From assembly GCA_034429695.1 (NCBI GenBank), contig DAOUGC010000096.1:1-34226 (forward strand): DNA of 34,226 bases, read 5' to 3'. Positions 15,151-23,522 of the stretch are shown here, one piece after another. Both the position numbers and the translations under genes were made by a program. The notes below the pieces were generated by a model. The model did no database searches. It was not told the DNA's origin and was given only the letters and a program-made list of their open reading frames with translations. Source of the stretch: DAOUGC01 sp034429695 (GTDB lineage Bacteria; Chloroflexota; Anaerolineae; Anaerolineales; Anaerolineaceae). Position 1 is the first letter of the stretch. The number at the start of each line of letters is the position of its first letter.

Positions 15151-15759
15151 ATGTCAGATCCAACGTCTCAGTTTAACAACAAACTTTACGAAATCCTGGA
15201 AATCATTGCCCAGGAGGGCATTTCCAATGCCGCCGCCGGTTTTTCCACCATGCTGGGGCAGGAACTTTTTGTTACCAAGCCCGAGGTGCGACTGGTTCCG
15301 GTTTCTGATGTTCCGCATATTTTGGGCGGACCAGAAAATGAGGCGGTGGGCATTTACCTGCGATCTGTGGGGGAAATACCTGCTCAAATTATGCTGATCA
15401 TGCCGTACACCAAGGCATTGGAACTGGTGGATTTGCTGATGGGAAATGAGCCCGGTGAAACCACCCAGTTGGGACGGCTTGAGCGTTCCGCCCTGGCTGA
15501 GGTGGGCAACTTGACCGGCACGTTTTTTATGAATTCGGTTGCTCAACGTACCGGTATTGACATCCGCCCGACCCCACCAGCCGTCATGGTGGATATGGTT
15601 GGAGCCATACTGGATATTGTGGTTGCCACTCTTGGAGGTTACACCGAACATATATTGATGTTACAGGCCACTTTTTCACTGGGTGACCGAGAGGTTGAAG
15701 CTGAATATTGGGTAATACCGGACCAGTTGGTGTTGGAAAAATTTTCTCAAGGTCTGTAA
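15151..15759 (+). CDS. cheC: CheC-type CheY-P phosphatase
   Basis: A 202-residue CheC. The active helix reads ERSALAEVGN, giving S113, E117 and N120 of the S-x3-E-x2-N phosphatase motif, with the conserved Pro about 20 residues later (PTPP). The second half does not clearly keep the second active site of a two-site CheC. CheC removes phosphate from CheY-P and also binds CheD. Here cheD starts right after the stop codon (TAAATG), which is the classic pairing. The start at 15151 follows GAGGG in the 10-base gap after cheA. Confidence 0.93.
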   Translation: MSDPTSQFNNKLYEILEIIAQEGISNAAAGFSTMLGQELFVTKPEVRLVPVSDVPHILGGPENEAVGIYLRSVGEIPAQIMLIMPYTKALELVDLLMGNEPGETTQLGRLERSALAEVGNLTGTFFMNSVAQRTGIDIRPTPPAVMVDMVGAILDIVVATLGGYTEHILMLQATFSLGDREVEAEYWVIPDQLVLEKFSQGL

Positions 15760-16251
15760 ATGTTTTCGTTAAACCATATTAGTATCGGTCTTGGTGAAAT
15801 GGTGATCAGCCGGAATCCGGGCGATGTTCTGGTGGCTTATGGCCTGGGTTCGTGCATCGGTTTTGGTGTGTTTGACCCCCAGGTGCGTCTGGCAGGTATG
15901 TTGCATGCAGTTTTGCCTGAGCGGGTTAACGGTAGTGAAGGGACTTCATACAAGTACGTTGATTTCGGAATTACTTCGCTGATTGAGGAAATGGTCAAAG
16001 CGGGAGCAGACCGCAGGAGGATGGTGATAAGAATGGCAGGGGGGGCCAATATGCTGGTTTCATCCAACCTTACCAACTCATTTGATATTGGAACGCGCAA
16101 TGCCAGCGCGGCACTGGCGACCATGCAACGATTGGGCTTGCGTCTTTATTCGCAGGACGTGGGAGGCAATCAGGGGCGCACAGTTCGATTGTATGTATCC
16201 AACGGCCGGATGACCGTGCGGGTCATTGGCGGGCAGGAACGAGATTTATAA
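15760..16251 (+). CDS. cheD: Chemoreceptor glutamine deamidase CheD
   Basis: A 163-residue CheD. The catalytic Cys is C32 in YGLGSCIG, the catalytic His is H49 in GMLHAVLP, and the third catalytic position lies in the GGNQGRTVRLY loop. CheD deamidates receptor glutamines and binds CheC as a partner, which links receptor modification to CheY-P level. The ATG follows the cheC stop without a gap. Length and motifs are normal. Confidence 0.95.
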   Translation: MFSLNHISIGLGEMVISRNPGDVLVAYGLGSCIGFGVFDPQVRLAGMLHAVLPERVNGSEGTSYKYVDFGITSLIEEMVKAGADRRRMVIRMAGGANMLVSSNLTNSFDIGTRNASAALATMQRLGLRLYSQDVGGNQGRTVRLYVSNGRMTVRVIGGQERDL

Positions 16252-16272
16252 ACACATTGAGGAGTGGAACGT

Positions 16273-16629
16273 ATGACCAAGATATTGATTGTGGATGATG
16301 CAGAGTTCCTCAGGGTGCGTATATCCAAGATGCTGGCGGGAGATGGGTTTGATGTCATTGAGGCCGAAAACGGCCTTCAGGCAGTCGCCACTTACAAAGC
16401 CCAACAACCCGACCTGGTTCTCATGGATATTACCATGCCCGAAATGGACGGCCTGACCGCTCTGCGCGAGATCCGAAGCGCCGACCCCAAAGCCAAGGTG
16501 ATCATGCTGACCGCCCTGGGCCAGGAATCGGTCGTGTTGGAAGCCATCAAGGCTGGCGCGCGGGACTTTGTGGTCAAACCCTTCGAACGCGAAAGAGTGA
16601 TGGGCGCCATAACCAAGCTGTTATCATGA
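16273..16629 (+). CDS. cheY: Chemotaxis response regulator CheY
   Basis: A 118-residue single-domain receiver with acidic pair D8/D9, phospho-acceptor D52 (LMDITMPEMDG), Thr in MLTALG and Lys in VKPF. Start 16273 is preferred over GTG at 16264, as GGAG lies nine bases upstream and receivers begin TKILIVDD. Its place between cheD and cheB makes it the motor-binding CheY; it would be dephosphorylated by the CheC and CheX proteins of the same operon. No CheZ is seen. Confidence 0.93.
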   Translation: MTKILIVDDAEFLRVRISKMLAGDGFDVIEAENGLQAVATYKAQQPDLVLMDITMPEMDGLTALREIRSADPKAKVIMLTALGQESVVLEAIKAGARDFVVKPFERERVMGAITKLLS

Positions 16630-16637
16630 GGTCTTGA

Positions 16638-17723
16638 ATGGAGAATCAGGCCAGAGTAAACCCCGGTTCGACGAATCCATCGGCTCCCATTCGTGTGTTG
16701 GTGGTGGATGATTCAGCGTTCATGCGCTACACCATTACCCGCTATTTAAGCGAAGCGAATGGAATTCAGGTGGTGGGGGCGGCGCGTGATGGACAGGAAG
16801 CGTTGCAACTGATCCCGCGCCTGCAGCCCGATGTGGTGACCCTGGATGTGGAAATGCCGCACATGGATGGCCTGACCACACTCAGAGAAATCATGGCTGA
16901 ACATCCCCGACCCGTGATTATGCTCTCCAGCCTGACTTCAGAAGGCGCGCTTGAAACCATCCAGGCATTGACCATTGGCGCTGTTGATTTTGTCACCAAA
17001 CCCATCAATAAAGCCAACGTGGGCGTTGTGATGGATGAAGTGGTGACAAAAATCCAGAGAGCGGCGCGTGCCAGGGTGTGGTCGGTGCCCCGCCAGCCCA
17101 GGGAAATGGCTGTTCCCACGGTGGGCACTCATGCCAAAAGCACCCGCAGTATGCAAAGTAATGACCGGGTGGTGGTCATTGGTTCTTCCACAGGCGGACC
17201 GCGGGCATTGAACACCGTTGTGCCAGCATTGCCGGCTGATTTGCCAGCCGCAGTTCTTATTGTTCAGCACATGCCGGTGGGTTTCACCCGTTCACTGGCT
17301 GATCGGTTGGATTCGCTGTGCAAGATTAAGGTGAAAGAAGCCGAACCGGGTGACACACTGGAAGTGGGGCGGGCGTTGCTTGCTCCGGGTGGTTTTCACA
17401 TGGTTCTAGATGATAACAACAGGATTGCTCTCAATCAGGACCCGGCTGTGCATGGTGTGCGTCCAGCCATTGACGTGACCATGAATTCAGTGACCCGCCG
17501 TTTTGGCTCGTCAGTGGTCAGTGTCATCCTGACCGGCATGGGCTCGGATGGCACCATGGGGTCTGGTCTGGTGCATGCCCAGGGCGGCTACGTGATTGCA
17601 GAGGCTGAAGCGACCTGTGTGGTGTGGGGCATGCCGCGCAGTGTGTTTGAAGCGGGTTACACCGACGAGGTGGTCCCGATTGACCAGGTGGCCGGAGCCA
17701 TTCAACGAGTTCTTCGTAAATAG
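16638..17723 (+). CDS. cheB: Chemoreceptor methylesterase CheB
   Basis: A 361-residue CheB with an N-terminal receiver (about 17-140, phospho-acceptor D70 in VTLDVEMPHMDG), a linker, and a C-terminal methylesterase (about 175-358). The catalytic triad is visible: S184 in GSSTGGP, H211 in VQHMP and D304 in GMGSDG. It removes methyl groups from receptor glutamates and may also deamidate glutamines, a task shared with the CheD of this operon. The ATG is eight bases after the cheY stop. Length is typical. Confidence 0.96.
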   Translation: MENQARVNPGSTNPSAPIRVLVVDDSAFMRYTITRYLSEANGIQVVGAARDGQEALQLIPRLQPDVVTLDVEMPHMDGLTTLREIMAEHPRPVIMLSSLTSEGALETIQALTIGAVDFVTKPINKANVGVVMDEVVTKIQRAARARVWSVPRQPREMAVPTVGTHAKSTRSMQSNDRVVVIGSSTGGPRALNTVVPALPADLPAAVLIVQHMPVGFTRSLADRLDSLCKIKVKEAEPGDTLEVGRALLAPGGFHMVLDDNNRIALNQDPAVHGVRPAIDVTMNSVTRRFGSSVVSVILTGMGSDGTMGSGLVHAQGGYVIAEAEATCVVWGMPRSVFEAGYTDEVVPIDQVAGAIQRVLRK

Positions 17724-17747
17724 TAGCTCGGTGAGGATGATTTATCG

Positions 17748-18539
17748 ATGGAAACTGATCAGTACCAGAGCATCAAGGTCACAGTTAAACGTATTCTGAA
17801 CATCGACCTGTCGTATTACAAGGACGAACAGATGCGGCGGCGACTTGATTCGTGGTTAATCCGCTCTGGCCTTGTGACCTGGGATGATTACTTTAAAAAA
17901 GTAAAAGAAGATGAACGCGAACTTCAACGGTTTCGAGATTATTTGACCATCAACGTTTCTGAATTTTTCAGAGATGCTGAACGCTGGCGCACCCTGCGCG
18001 AAAAGGTGATACCGTATCTGCTGGGTTCAGCCGGCGGCCCGCGCAGCTCAATGCGTATCTGGAGCGCCGGGTGTTCCACAGGGCAGGAACCGTATTCCCT
18101 GGCGATGTTGATGGATGAACTGACGCCGCGTGTAAACCATTACCTGCTTGCGACTGATCTCGACCGGGGTGCTCTTAATAAAGCCAGGGCGCGAGGCCCA
18201 TACCTTCCGGAAGAGATCCGCAATCTGACACCACTGCAATGTGGTAATTATCTTGAGGCAGGAGGCCCGCCACATTTTGTCTCCAATGCCATCGCTCAAA
18301 AGGTGACCTTTAAAGAACACAACATGCTCGAACAGCCTTTTGAGGAGAATTTTAATCTGATCGTATGCCGTAATGTAATCATTTATTTTACGACTGAGGC
18401 AAAACAGATCCTGTACCGCAAATTTGCCGCTGCGTTAAGACCCGGTGGAATCCTGTTTCTCGGGGGTACTGAAATCATCCCCAAGCCACTGGATCTGGGT
18501 TTACGGACTCAAGAAATATCATTCTATGTAAAGGCTTGA
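17748..18539 (+). CDS. cheR: Chemoreceptor methyltransferase CheR
   Basis: A 263-residue CheR. The N-terminal helical domain (about 1-75) includes INVSEFFRD. The Rossmann domain has the SAM-binding motif WSAGCSTGQEPYS and the conserved NLIVCRNVIIYF. It lacks the TPR extension found in some CheR fusions. It methylates glutamates on the receptors; neither receptor in this operon ends in the NWETF-type tether, so binding must be direct to the helices. GGTGAGGA lies before the ATG. The stop is one base before the HDOD gene. Confidence 0.95.
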   Translation: METDQYQSIKVTVKRILNIDLSYYKDEQMRRRLDSWLIRSGLVTWDDYFKKVKEDERELQRFRDYLTINVSEFFRDAERWRTLREKVIPYLLGSAGGPRSSMRIWSAGCSTGQEPYSLAMLMDELTPRVNHYLLATDLDRGALNKARARGPYLPEEIRNLTPLQCGNYLEAGGPPHFVSNAIAQKVTFKEHNMLEQPFEENFNLIVCRNVIIYFTTEAKQILYRKFAAALRPGGILFLGGTEIIPKPLDLGLRTQEISFYVKA

Positions 18540-18540
18540 T

Positions 18541-19407
18541 ATGACGCCCGACGCAAGAAACATTGAGGAAGTCATTAAACGTATCGACCAGATTCCGCCG
18601 CTTTCGCAGGTTGTACAGCGGGCACTGTCTTTGATACGGGATCCCAAATCCAACATGGGTGATATTGGTTCGGTATTGTCAATGGATCCTGTGATGGCCA
18701 GCAAGGTATTGCGTCTGGCTAATTCGGCTTATTATGCGCTTCCTTTTCCAATTCCCACCGTGCAACAGGCGGTGGTTTACCTGGGGCAGTCCACCATCCT
18801 GAGCCTGATCATGACGGCGTCGGTGGCCACCTATCTATACCGTCCTCTGCCCGGATACGGCCTGGATAAGGGCGAACTGTGGAAACATTCCATTGGTGTG
18901 GCTGCAGGGGCGCGTTTGGTGGCTGAACCGTTTGGCAAGGAGTTTGCAGAAGAAGCCTACAATGCCGGCCTGTTATGCGATATTGGCAAGCTGGTGATTG
19001 AGGGCTTGTTGCGTGACATGGACCTCTCGGATGAGCGTCTGACGAATTTATCTTTTGCTGAGATCGAGGAAACGGTGATTGGGTGCGACCACGCCACGCT
19101 GGGTGGTGAAATTGCCAAGCGATGGCGGTTGCCGCCCTCATTTATCGCAGCCATTACTTACCATCACAAACCCTCCCAGGCCAAACAACATACCATGCTG
19201 GCTTCGGCCATTCATATCGCTGATGCCGCCATGATGATGATGGGTATTGGTATTGGAAGAGATGGTTTGAATTATGAGCTGGATACCCAGGCTTTTGAGC
19301 AAATGGGCTGGGATGGGACAAGGTTGTTCGGGTTATTCCTGCGTGTCAATGACCTGATTCAGATGGCGGAACTCAGTATGGGTATCAAGTCTGACCCAAC
19401 CGCCTGA
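18541..19407 (+). CDS. HDOD-domain protein
   Basis: A 288-residue protein with the HDOD (HD-related output) domain over most of its length: IPPLSQVVQRAL, DPVMASKVLRLANSAYY, PTVQQAVVYLG, then NAGLLCDIGKLV and CDHATLGGEIAKRWRLP. In the usual HD metal site the histidine of HDxGK is needed; here it is Cys (CDIGK). HDOD proteins are commonly non-catalytic and act as signalling or adaptor modules, often in chemotaxis and c-di-GMP networks. Placement inside the che operon, one base after cheR, supports a signalling role. Its partner is unknown. Confidence 0.88.
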   Translation: MTPDARNIEEVIKRIDQIPPLSQVVQRALSLIRDPKSNMGDIGSVLSMDPVMASKVLRLANSAYYALPFPIPTVQQAVVYLGQSTILSLIMTASVATYLYRPLPGYGLDKGELWKHSIGVAAGARLVAEPFGKEFAEEAYNAGLLCDIGKLVIEGLLRDMDLSDERLTNLSFAEIEETVIGCDHATLGGEIAKRWRLPPSFIAAITYHHKPSQAKQHTMLASAIHIADAAMMMMGIGIGRDGLNYELDTQAFEQMGWDGTRLFGLFLRVNDLIQMAELSMGIKSDPTA

Positions 19408-19442
19408 AAAGCACTCTCTCCATCACTGGAGGACAGGATTTT

Positions 19443-19964
19443 ATGAATGTTGAATTTCTAAACCCGTTCGTGGCAGCAGCAAGTGAGGTGATGAAGGCTG
19501 AAGTCAACCTTGAAATCACCAAAGGCAAGATCAGCTTGCAAAAATCTGCGCTCACCACCGATGACATCACGGTCTTGATCCACCTGGTGGGGGAGGTGCA
19601 GGGTGTGGTGCTCTATGGCATGGCAGAGACAACCGCTCTTGGCATTGTTTCAAGGATCATGGGGCAGGAATTTACAGAGTTGGATAATCTGGCTCAAAGC
19701 GGCATTGCCGAGTTGGGCAATGTCATTTCAGGAAGGGCAACCATCAACCTTTCCAAAGCCGGCTACCGTTCCAATATTTCGCCTCCGACCCTCATTACTG
19801 GTACAGGATTGCAAATTTCGACGCTCGATTTCTCTCGTATCGTGGTTCCATTGCAAACCGAGCTGGGCGAGATGGTGGTTCATCTGGCATTGCGTTCCAG
19901 CCCGCCTGGAATGCAAACCACAAATTTTGTGCCCATTACCATTGAATCGAGTGAAACGAAATAG
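19443..19964 (+). CDS. CheX-like phosphatase (first of a tandem pair)
   Basis: A 173-residue CheC/CheX-family protein starting MNVEFLNPFVAAASEVMK. The active helix is QSGIAELGNVISG, giving S, E and N of the S-x3-E-x2-N motif, followed by NISPP. A single motif and the N-terminal NPFV..A pattern fit CheX rather than CheC. CheX dimers dephosphorylate CheY-P or other receivers. The next gene is a close paralogue, about half identical by eye, pointing to a tandem duplication. The ribosome-binding site is GGAGG shortly before the ATG. Confidence 0.87.
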   Translation: MNVEFLNPFVAAASEVMKAEVNLEITKGKISLQKSALTTDDITVLIHLVGEVQGVVLYGMAETTALGIVSRIMGQEFTELDNLAQSGIAELGNVISGRATINLSKAGYRSNISPPTLITGTGLQISTLDFSRIVVPLQTELGEMVVHLALRSSPPGMQTTNFVPITIESSETK

Positions 19965-19991
19965 CGCTGAGTTGCAGACAAGGATGAACAT

Positions 19992-20510
19992 ATGAATGTT
20001 AAATTCTTGAACCCGTTTGTTGAAGCAGCTTATGAGGTTCTGAAAGCCGAAACCCGTATTGAAGTGAACCGTGGAGAATTAAGTCTGGATAAATCTCCGT
20101 ATCAGACGGATGATGTTACTGTGATCATTGCCCTGGTGGGGGCTGTGGAAGGTACTGTTTTCTACTCAATGAATGAAGCAACAGCCTCCAATTTTGCGAC
20201 ATTGATCCTGGGAGAGGAGCAACATCTGGCAGATAGCTTGGCCCAAAGCGGCATCGCCGAACTGGGCAATGTCATCACCGGCAGGGCCACTGTGTTGTTG
20301 GCGCAGGCAGGTTATGAGGCGAATATTTCTCCGCCAACGCTTTTACTGGGGCGTGGAGCCACCATCTCCACCCTCGATTTCCCCCGCCTGGTGGTACCAC
20401 TGGTCAGTGAAAGCGGCACATTGATGATCCATATTGCCTTGCGCGAGGGCGCGAGCCGGTCGGCAAAAACCAGCATGATTGCCGTACCTGATAAACCAAA
20501 CGTAATCTAA
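19992..20510 (+). CDS. CheX-like phosphatase (second of a tandem pair)
   Basis: A 172-residue paralogue of the preceding protein, starting MNVKFLNPFVEAAYEVLK. It keeps QSGIAELGNVITG and NISPP, so both copies look active. The most changed parts are the surface stretches around residues 22-60 and the C-terminal 15 residues, which suggests that the copies differ in partners. Together with cheC, the operon encodes three proteins of this phosphatase family. AAGGA precedes the ATG. Confidence 0.87.
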   Translation: MNVKFLNPFVEAAYEVLKAETRIEVNRGELSLDKSPYQTDDVTVIIALVGAVEGTVFYSMNEATASNFATLILGEEQHLADSLAQSGIAELGNVITGRATVLLAQAGYEANISPPTLLLGRGATISTLDFPRLVVPLVSESGTLMIHIALREGASRSAKTSMIAVPDKPNVI

Positions 20511-20547
20511 CTCATACAACCACAGCGTGGACGAAAAGGAGGATCAG

Positions 20548-23028
20548 GTGGCTCAGAAAGGATCTGCAATAACCAATACATTGCAGTTCAAGATATCCGT
20601 ATGGGTAAGCTTGATGCTCTTTTTACTGGGTATCATCCTGATCGGTTTTTCCACTTTTATTGTTAGGAATATCTCACAGGAAGCTGCGGCTGATAATGCA
20701 ATCGCCATGACTCGCGCTGAGGTGAACCAGATTGATGCCGATTTGGAAAGCGCGCTGTCGGTCGCCTCGTCGTTCTCCAACACCCTTTCGGCAGTAAAAG
20801 AAACCGGGGTTGAAATCCGGTTGACGCGCCATCAGGTGGATTCGATGGTCAGGCAGGTCATGACCAAATATCCTGATCTGGTGCGGGTCACCACCATCTG
20901 GGAGGCAGATGCATTTGACGCCAGTGACAAGGCGTACGCCGGTTCGGAAGGACATGACAGCACCGGCAGGTTTATGGTCAGTTACTATCGCAATCCCGAT
21001 GGGACAGTGGTGAGGGTCATCCCTGAGGAGTATGATGAAGCCCCTTATTACATCTGTCCAAAACAAATCAAAAAGGAATGTGTTACTGACCCAAGCATGG
21101 CTTCACTGGATGGAAAGCGATTTGTTCGTACCATCATCTCAGTGCCAGTTCTTGCCAATGAGAACACATTTTATGGAATTGTTGCAGTAGAGGTGGAGTT
21201 ATCGGATCTGCAACAACACTTTGACCAGACCGATATTTATGACAATAGCGGAGTGCTTACCCTGATCAGTCGCTCGGGGATGATCATTGCATCGAGTGAC
21301 CATCCGGAAATGATGGGAGGGGATATTTCGCAATGGCAGGATGATTACAAGGAAGATATGGAAATTGTCCTGGCGGGAGTGCAATCATCCAAAGAAGATG
21401 ATGGTTTTCTGGAAATCTACTCCCCACTCTACATTGGTTCCAACAAGGCGCCGTGGTCATTGCAGCTTTTGATCCCTCTTGCCGAAATTTCAAAACAGGC
21501 GAACCAGCTCACCCTCCAACTGGTGGCCATTGCCCTTGGGATGATCGTTGTTTCAATTGCGATCATGTGGTTCACGGTTGGCAGGGTGGCCGCCCATCCC
21601 ATACGCAAGCTCTCCGAAGTTATTACCCGTCTGTCCAGGGGAGACACGTTACGCGATATAAAAAATCTGCAGAAAGAAGCACGCAGTGATCGGTCGGATG
21701 AAATTGGCCAGATCGGTCGCAGTGTGATACGGATGGTGGAGTATATCCGGGAGAAGGAAGAAGTGGCGGTGTGTATTGCCGCCAACGACCTGACGGTTGA
21801 GGCCACAGCGGAAAGCGCTCAGGATGAGCTGGGGAATGCTTTCATCACCATGGTGAATAATTTGCGTTCATCCATCAACCGGGTGGCTGACAGCGCCAGA
21901 CAGGTGGAACAGGAAGCCAGGGGGCTTGACCGGGCGGCATCAGAAGCTGGTCAGGCGGCAGGTGAAATTGCGTCAACCATTTCAGAGGTTGCCAGTGGAA
22001 CCGGTCAGCAGGCGGCGGCGGTGAATCATACTGCCGGAGTGGTGGATGCCATTTCACATTCCATTCAAAATGTGGCTGATGGCGCCAGGGCGCAATCGGT
22101 GGCTGTTGAACGGGCGTTTGAACAAACGCGTGATATGGAAAATGCCATACAGGTGATGACCCATTCGGTAAATCAAGTTCAGCAAAATTCCAGACAGGCA
22201 ACCGAATCGGCGCAACGCAGTGCGTCCACCATGCAATCTGCTTTGGACGGCATGAACCGTATTAAGGAAAAAGTTGATATTTCTGCCATGCGGGTTGAGG
22301 AGATGGGCGAGAGTTCCCGCCAGATCTCTGACATTCTGGAGATGATCGAAGACATTGCCTCACAGACCAATCTGCTGGCGCTGAATGCTGCCATCGAGGC
22401 AGCCAGAGCCGGAGAGCACGGGAAGGGTTTTGCGGTTGTAGCCGGTGAAGTCCGCAAACTGGCTGAAAGATCAGCCAATGCCGCCCGTGAGATTTCAGGA
22501 TTGGTAAGGCGCATCCAGTATACAGTTTCTGAGGCAGTATCGGCAATGAAGGAAGGATCGAATGAGGTGGAAGCCGGCGTCCATAATTCGATCGAAGCCA
22601 GAAAGGCGCTGGATGAGATCCTGACTGCCATTGAGGGTGTGAGGCAGCAGGTGGAAAATGCCGGACAGGCTGCCACCCGCATGCAGCACTCATCGCAGGG
22701 GTTGGCAACCTCAATGGGCGGCGTGACCGATGTGGTGAGTGCCAACAACCGTGCGGTTGAAGAAATCACCGGCGGAGCCACGCAACTGACTGAATTAATT
22801 GAGAATATCGCCAGCGTCAGTGAGGAAAACAGCGCCAGTGTTCAGGAGGTTTCTGCGTCCACTGAGGAAGTAAGCGCCCAGGTGCAGGAGGTATCTGACA
22901 CGGTTAAGGTCCTGGCGCAGATGGCGCAGGAATTAAATGATGTGGTGAGATCATTCAGACTAAAAGATGATGCTGATTTGGAAACCATCACAGAATCAGC
23001 CGAGACTATTGGATTAGCTTATCAATAA
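20548..23028 (+). CDS. Methyl-accepting chemotaxis protein with periplasmic Cache-type sensor
   Basis: An 826-residue chemoreceptor. TM1 is about residues 17-39, then a large external domain (about 45-315) of Cache-like layout with two close cysteines (ICPKQIKKEC), TM2 (about 323-345), HAMP (about 345-405) and the coiled-coil signalling domain. The hairpin tip EDIASQTNLLALNAAIEAAR is near residue 600. No C-terminal NWETF pentapeptide exists. The GTG at 20548 is chosen because AAAGGAGGA lies just upstream; an earlier in-frame GTG at 20527 would place that ribosome-binding site inside the gene. Its cytoplasmic helices are about five heptads longer per arm than those of the second receptor in this operon. 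The ligand is unknown. Confidence 0.93.
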   Translation: MAQKGSAITNTLQFKISVWVSLMLFLLGIILIGFSTFIVRNISQEAAADNAIAMTRAEVNQIDADLESALSVASSFSNTLSAVKETGVEIRLTRHQVDSMVRQVMTKYPDLVRVTTIWEADAFDASDKAYAGSEGHDSTGRFMVSYYRNPDGTVVRVIPEEYDEAPYYICPKQIKKECVTDPSMASLDGKRFVRTIISVPVLANENTFYGIVAVEVELSDLQQHFDQTDIYDNSGVLTLISRSGMIIASSDHPEMMGGDISQWQDDYKEDMEIVLAGVQSSKEDDGFLEIYSPLYIGSNKAPWSLQLLIPLAEISKQANQLTLQLVAIALGMIVVSIAIMWFTVGRVAAHPIRKLSEVITRLSRGDTLRDIKNLQKEARSDRSDEIGQIGRSVIRMVEYIREKEEVAVCIAANDLTVEATAESAQDELGNAFITMVNNLRSSINRVADSARQVEQEARGLDRAASEAGQAAGEIASTISEVASGTGQQAAAVNHTAGVVDAISHSIQNVADGARAQSVAVERAFEQTRDMENAIQVMTHSVNQVQQNSRQATESAQRSASTMQSALDGMNRIKEKVDISAMRVEEMGESSRQISDILEMIEDIASQTNLLALNAAIEAARAGEHGKGFAVVAGEVRKLAERSANAAREISGLVRRIQYTVSEAVSAMKEGSNEVEAGVHNSIEARKALDEILTAIEGVRQQVENAGQAATRMQHSSQGLATSMGGVTDVVSANNRAVEEITGGATQLTELIENIASVSEENSASVQEVSASTEEVSAQVQEVSDTVKVLAQMAQELNDVVRSFRLKDDADLETITESAETIGLAYQ

Positions 23029-23039
23029 GGAGAAAAAAC

Positions 23040-23492
23040 ATGGAGCAGCAACTGGTTGTCTTTGAACTGGCAAGTGAGCATTATGGGTTGGATATTGCCG
23101 GGGTGGAAGGCATCATCAAAATGCAAACCATCACGGCTGTTCCGCACGCCCCAGCATTTGTGGAGGGTGTCACCAATTTGCGTGGTTCGGTGGTGCCGGT
23201 GATCGATCTGCGCAAGCGCTTTGGGTTACCCCCCGAGGAAGAATCCAAGAACACCCGCATTGTGGTGGTTTACATGGATCAGACCAAGATCGGGATGGTG
23301 GTGGATGCGGTCTCAGAGGTGTTGCGAGTTTCAGATGATTCCATCGAACCTCCTCCGCCCATGGTGACCACGGTCAACTCTCAATTTATCAAGGGCATTG
23401 CCAAGCTGGAAGGCCGCCTGGTCATTCTGCTTGACCTCAGCAAAGTGTTATCTGTTGAAGAAAAAGAGATCATGCGGGCAGCCGTGGAATAA
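23040..23492 (+). CDS. cheW: Chemotaxis adaptor CheW
   Basis: A 150-residue CheW with the usual two five-stranded barrels. Conserved pieces are LVVFELASEHYGLDI, the PHAPAFVEGVTNLRG motif including Arg, VIDLRKRFGL and FIKGIAKLEGRLVILLDL. It couples receptors to CheA. It lies between the two receptor genes, with AAGGAG before the ATG. It is the only cheW in this window, so it must serve both receptors unless others exist elsewhere. Confidence 0.96.
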   Translation: MEQQLVVFELASEHYGLDIAGVEGIIKMQTITAVPHAPAFVEGVTNLRGSVVPVIDLRKRFGLPPEEESKNTRIVVVYMDQTKIGMVVDAVSEVLRVSDDSIEPPPPMVTTVNSQFIKGIAKLEGRLVILLDLSKVLSVEEKEIMRAAVE

Positions 23493-23522
23493 ATTATCTG
23501 ATGCTATTTACTGGGAGGCAAG

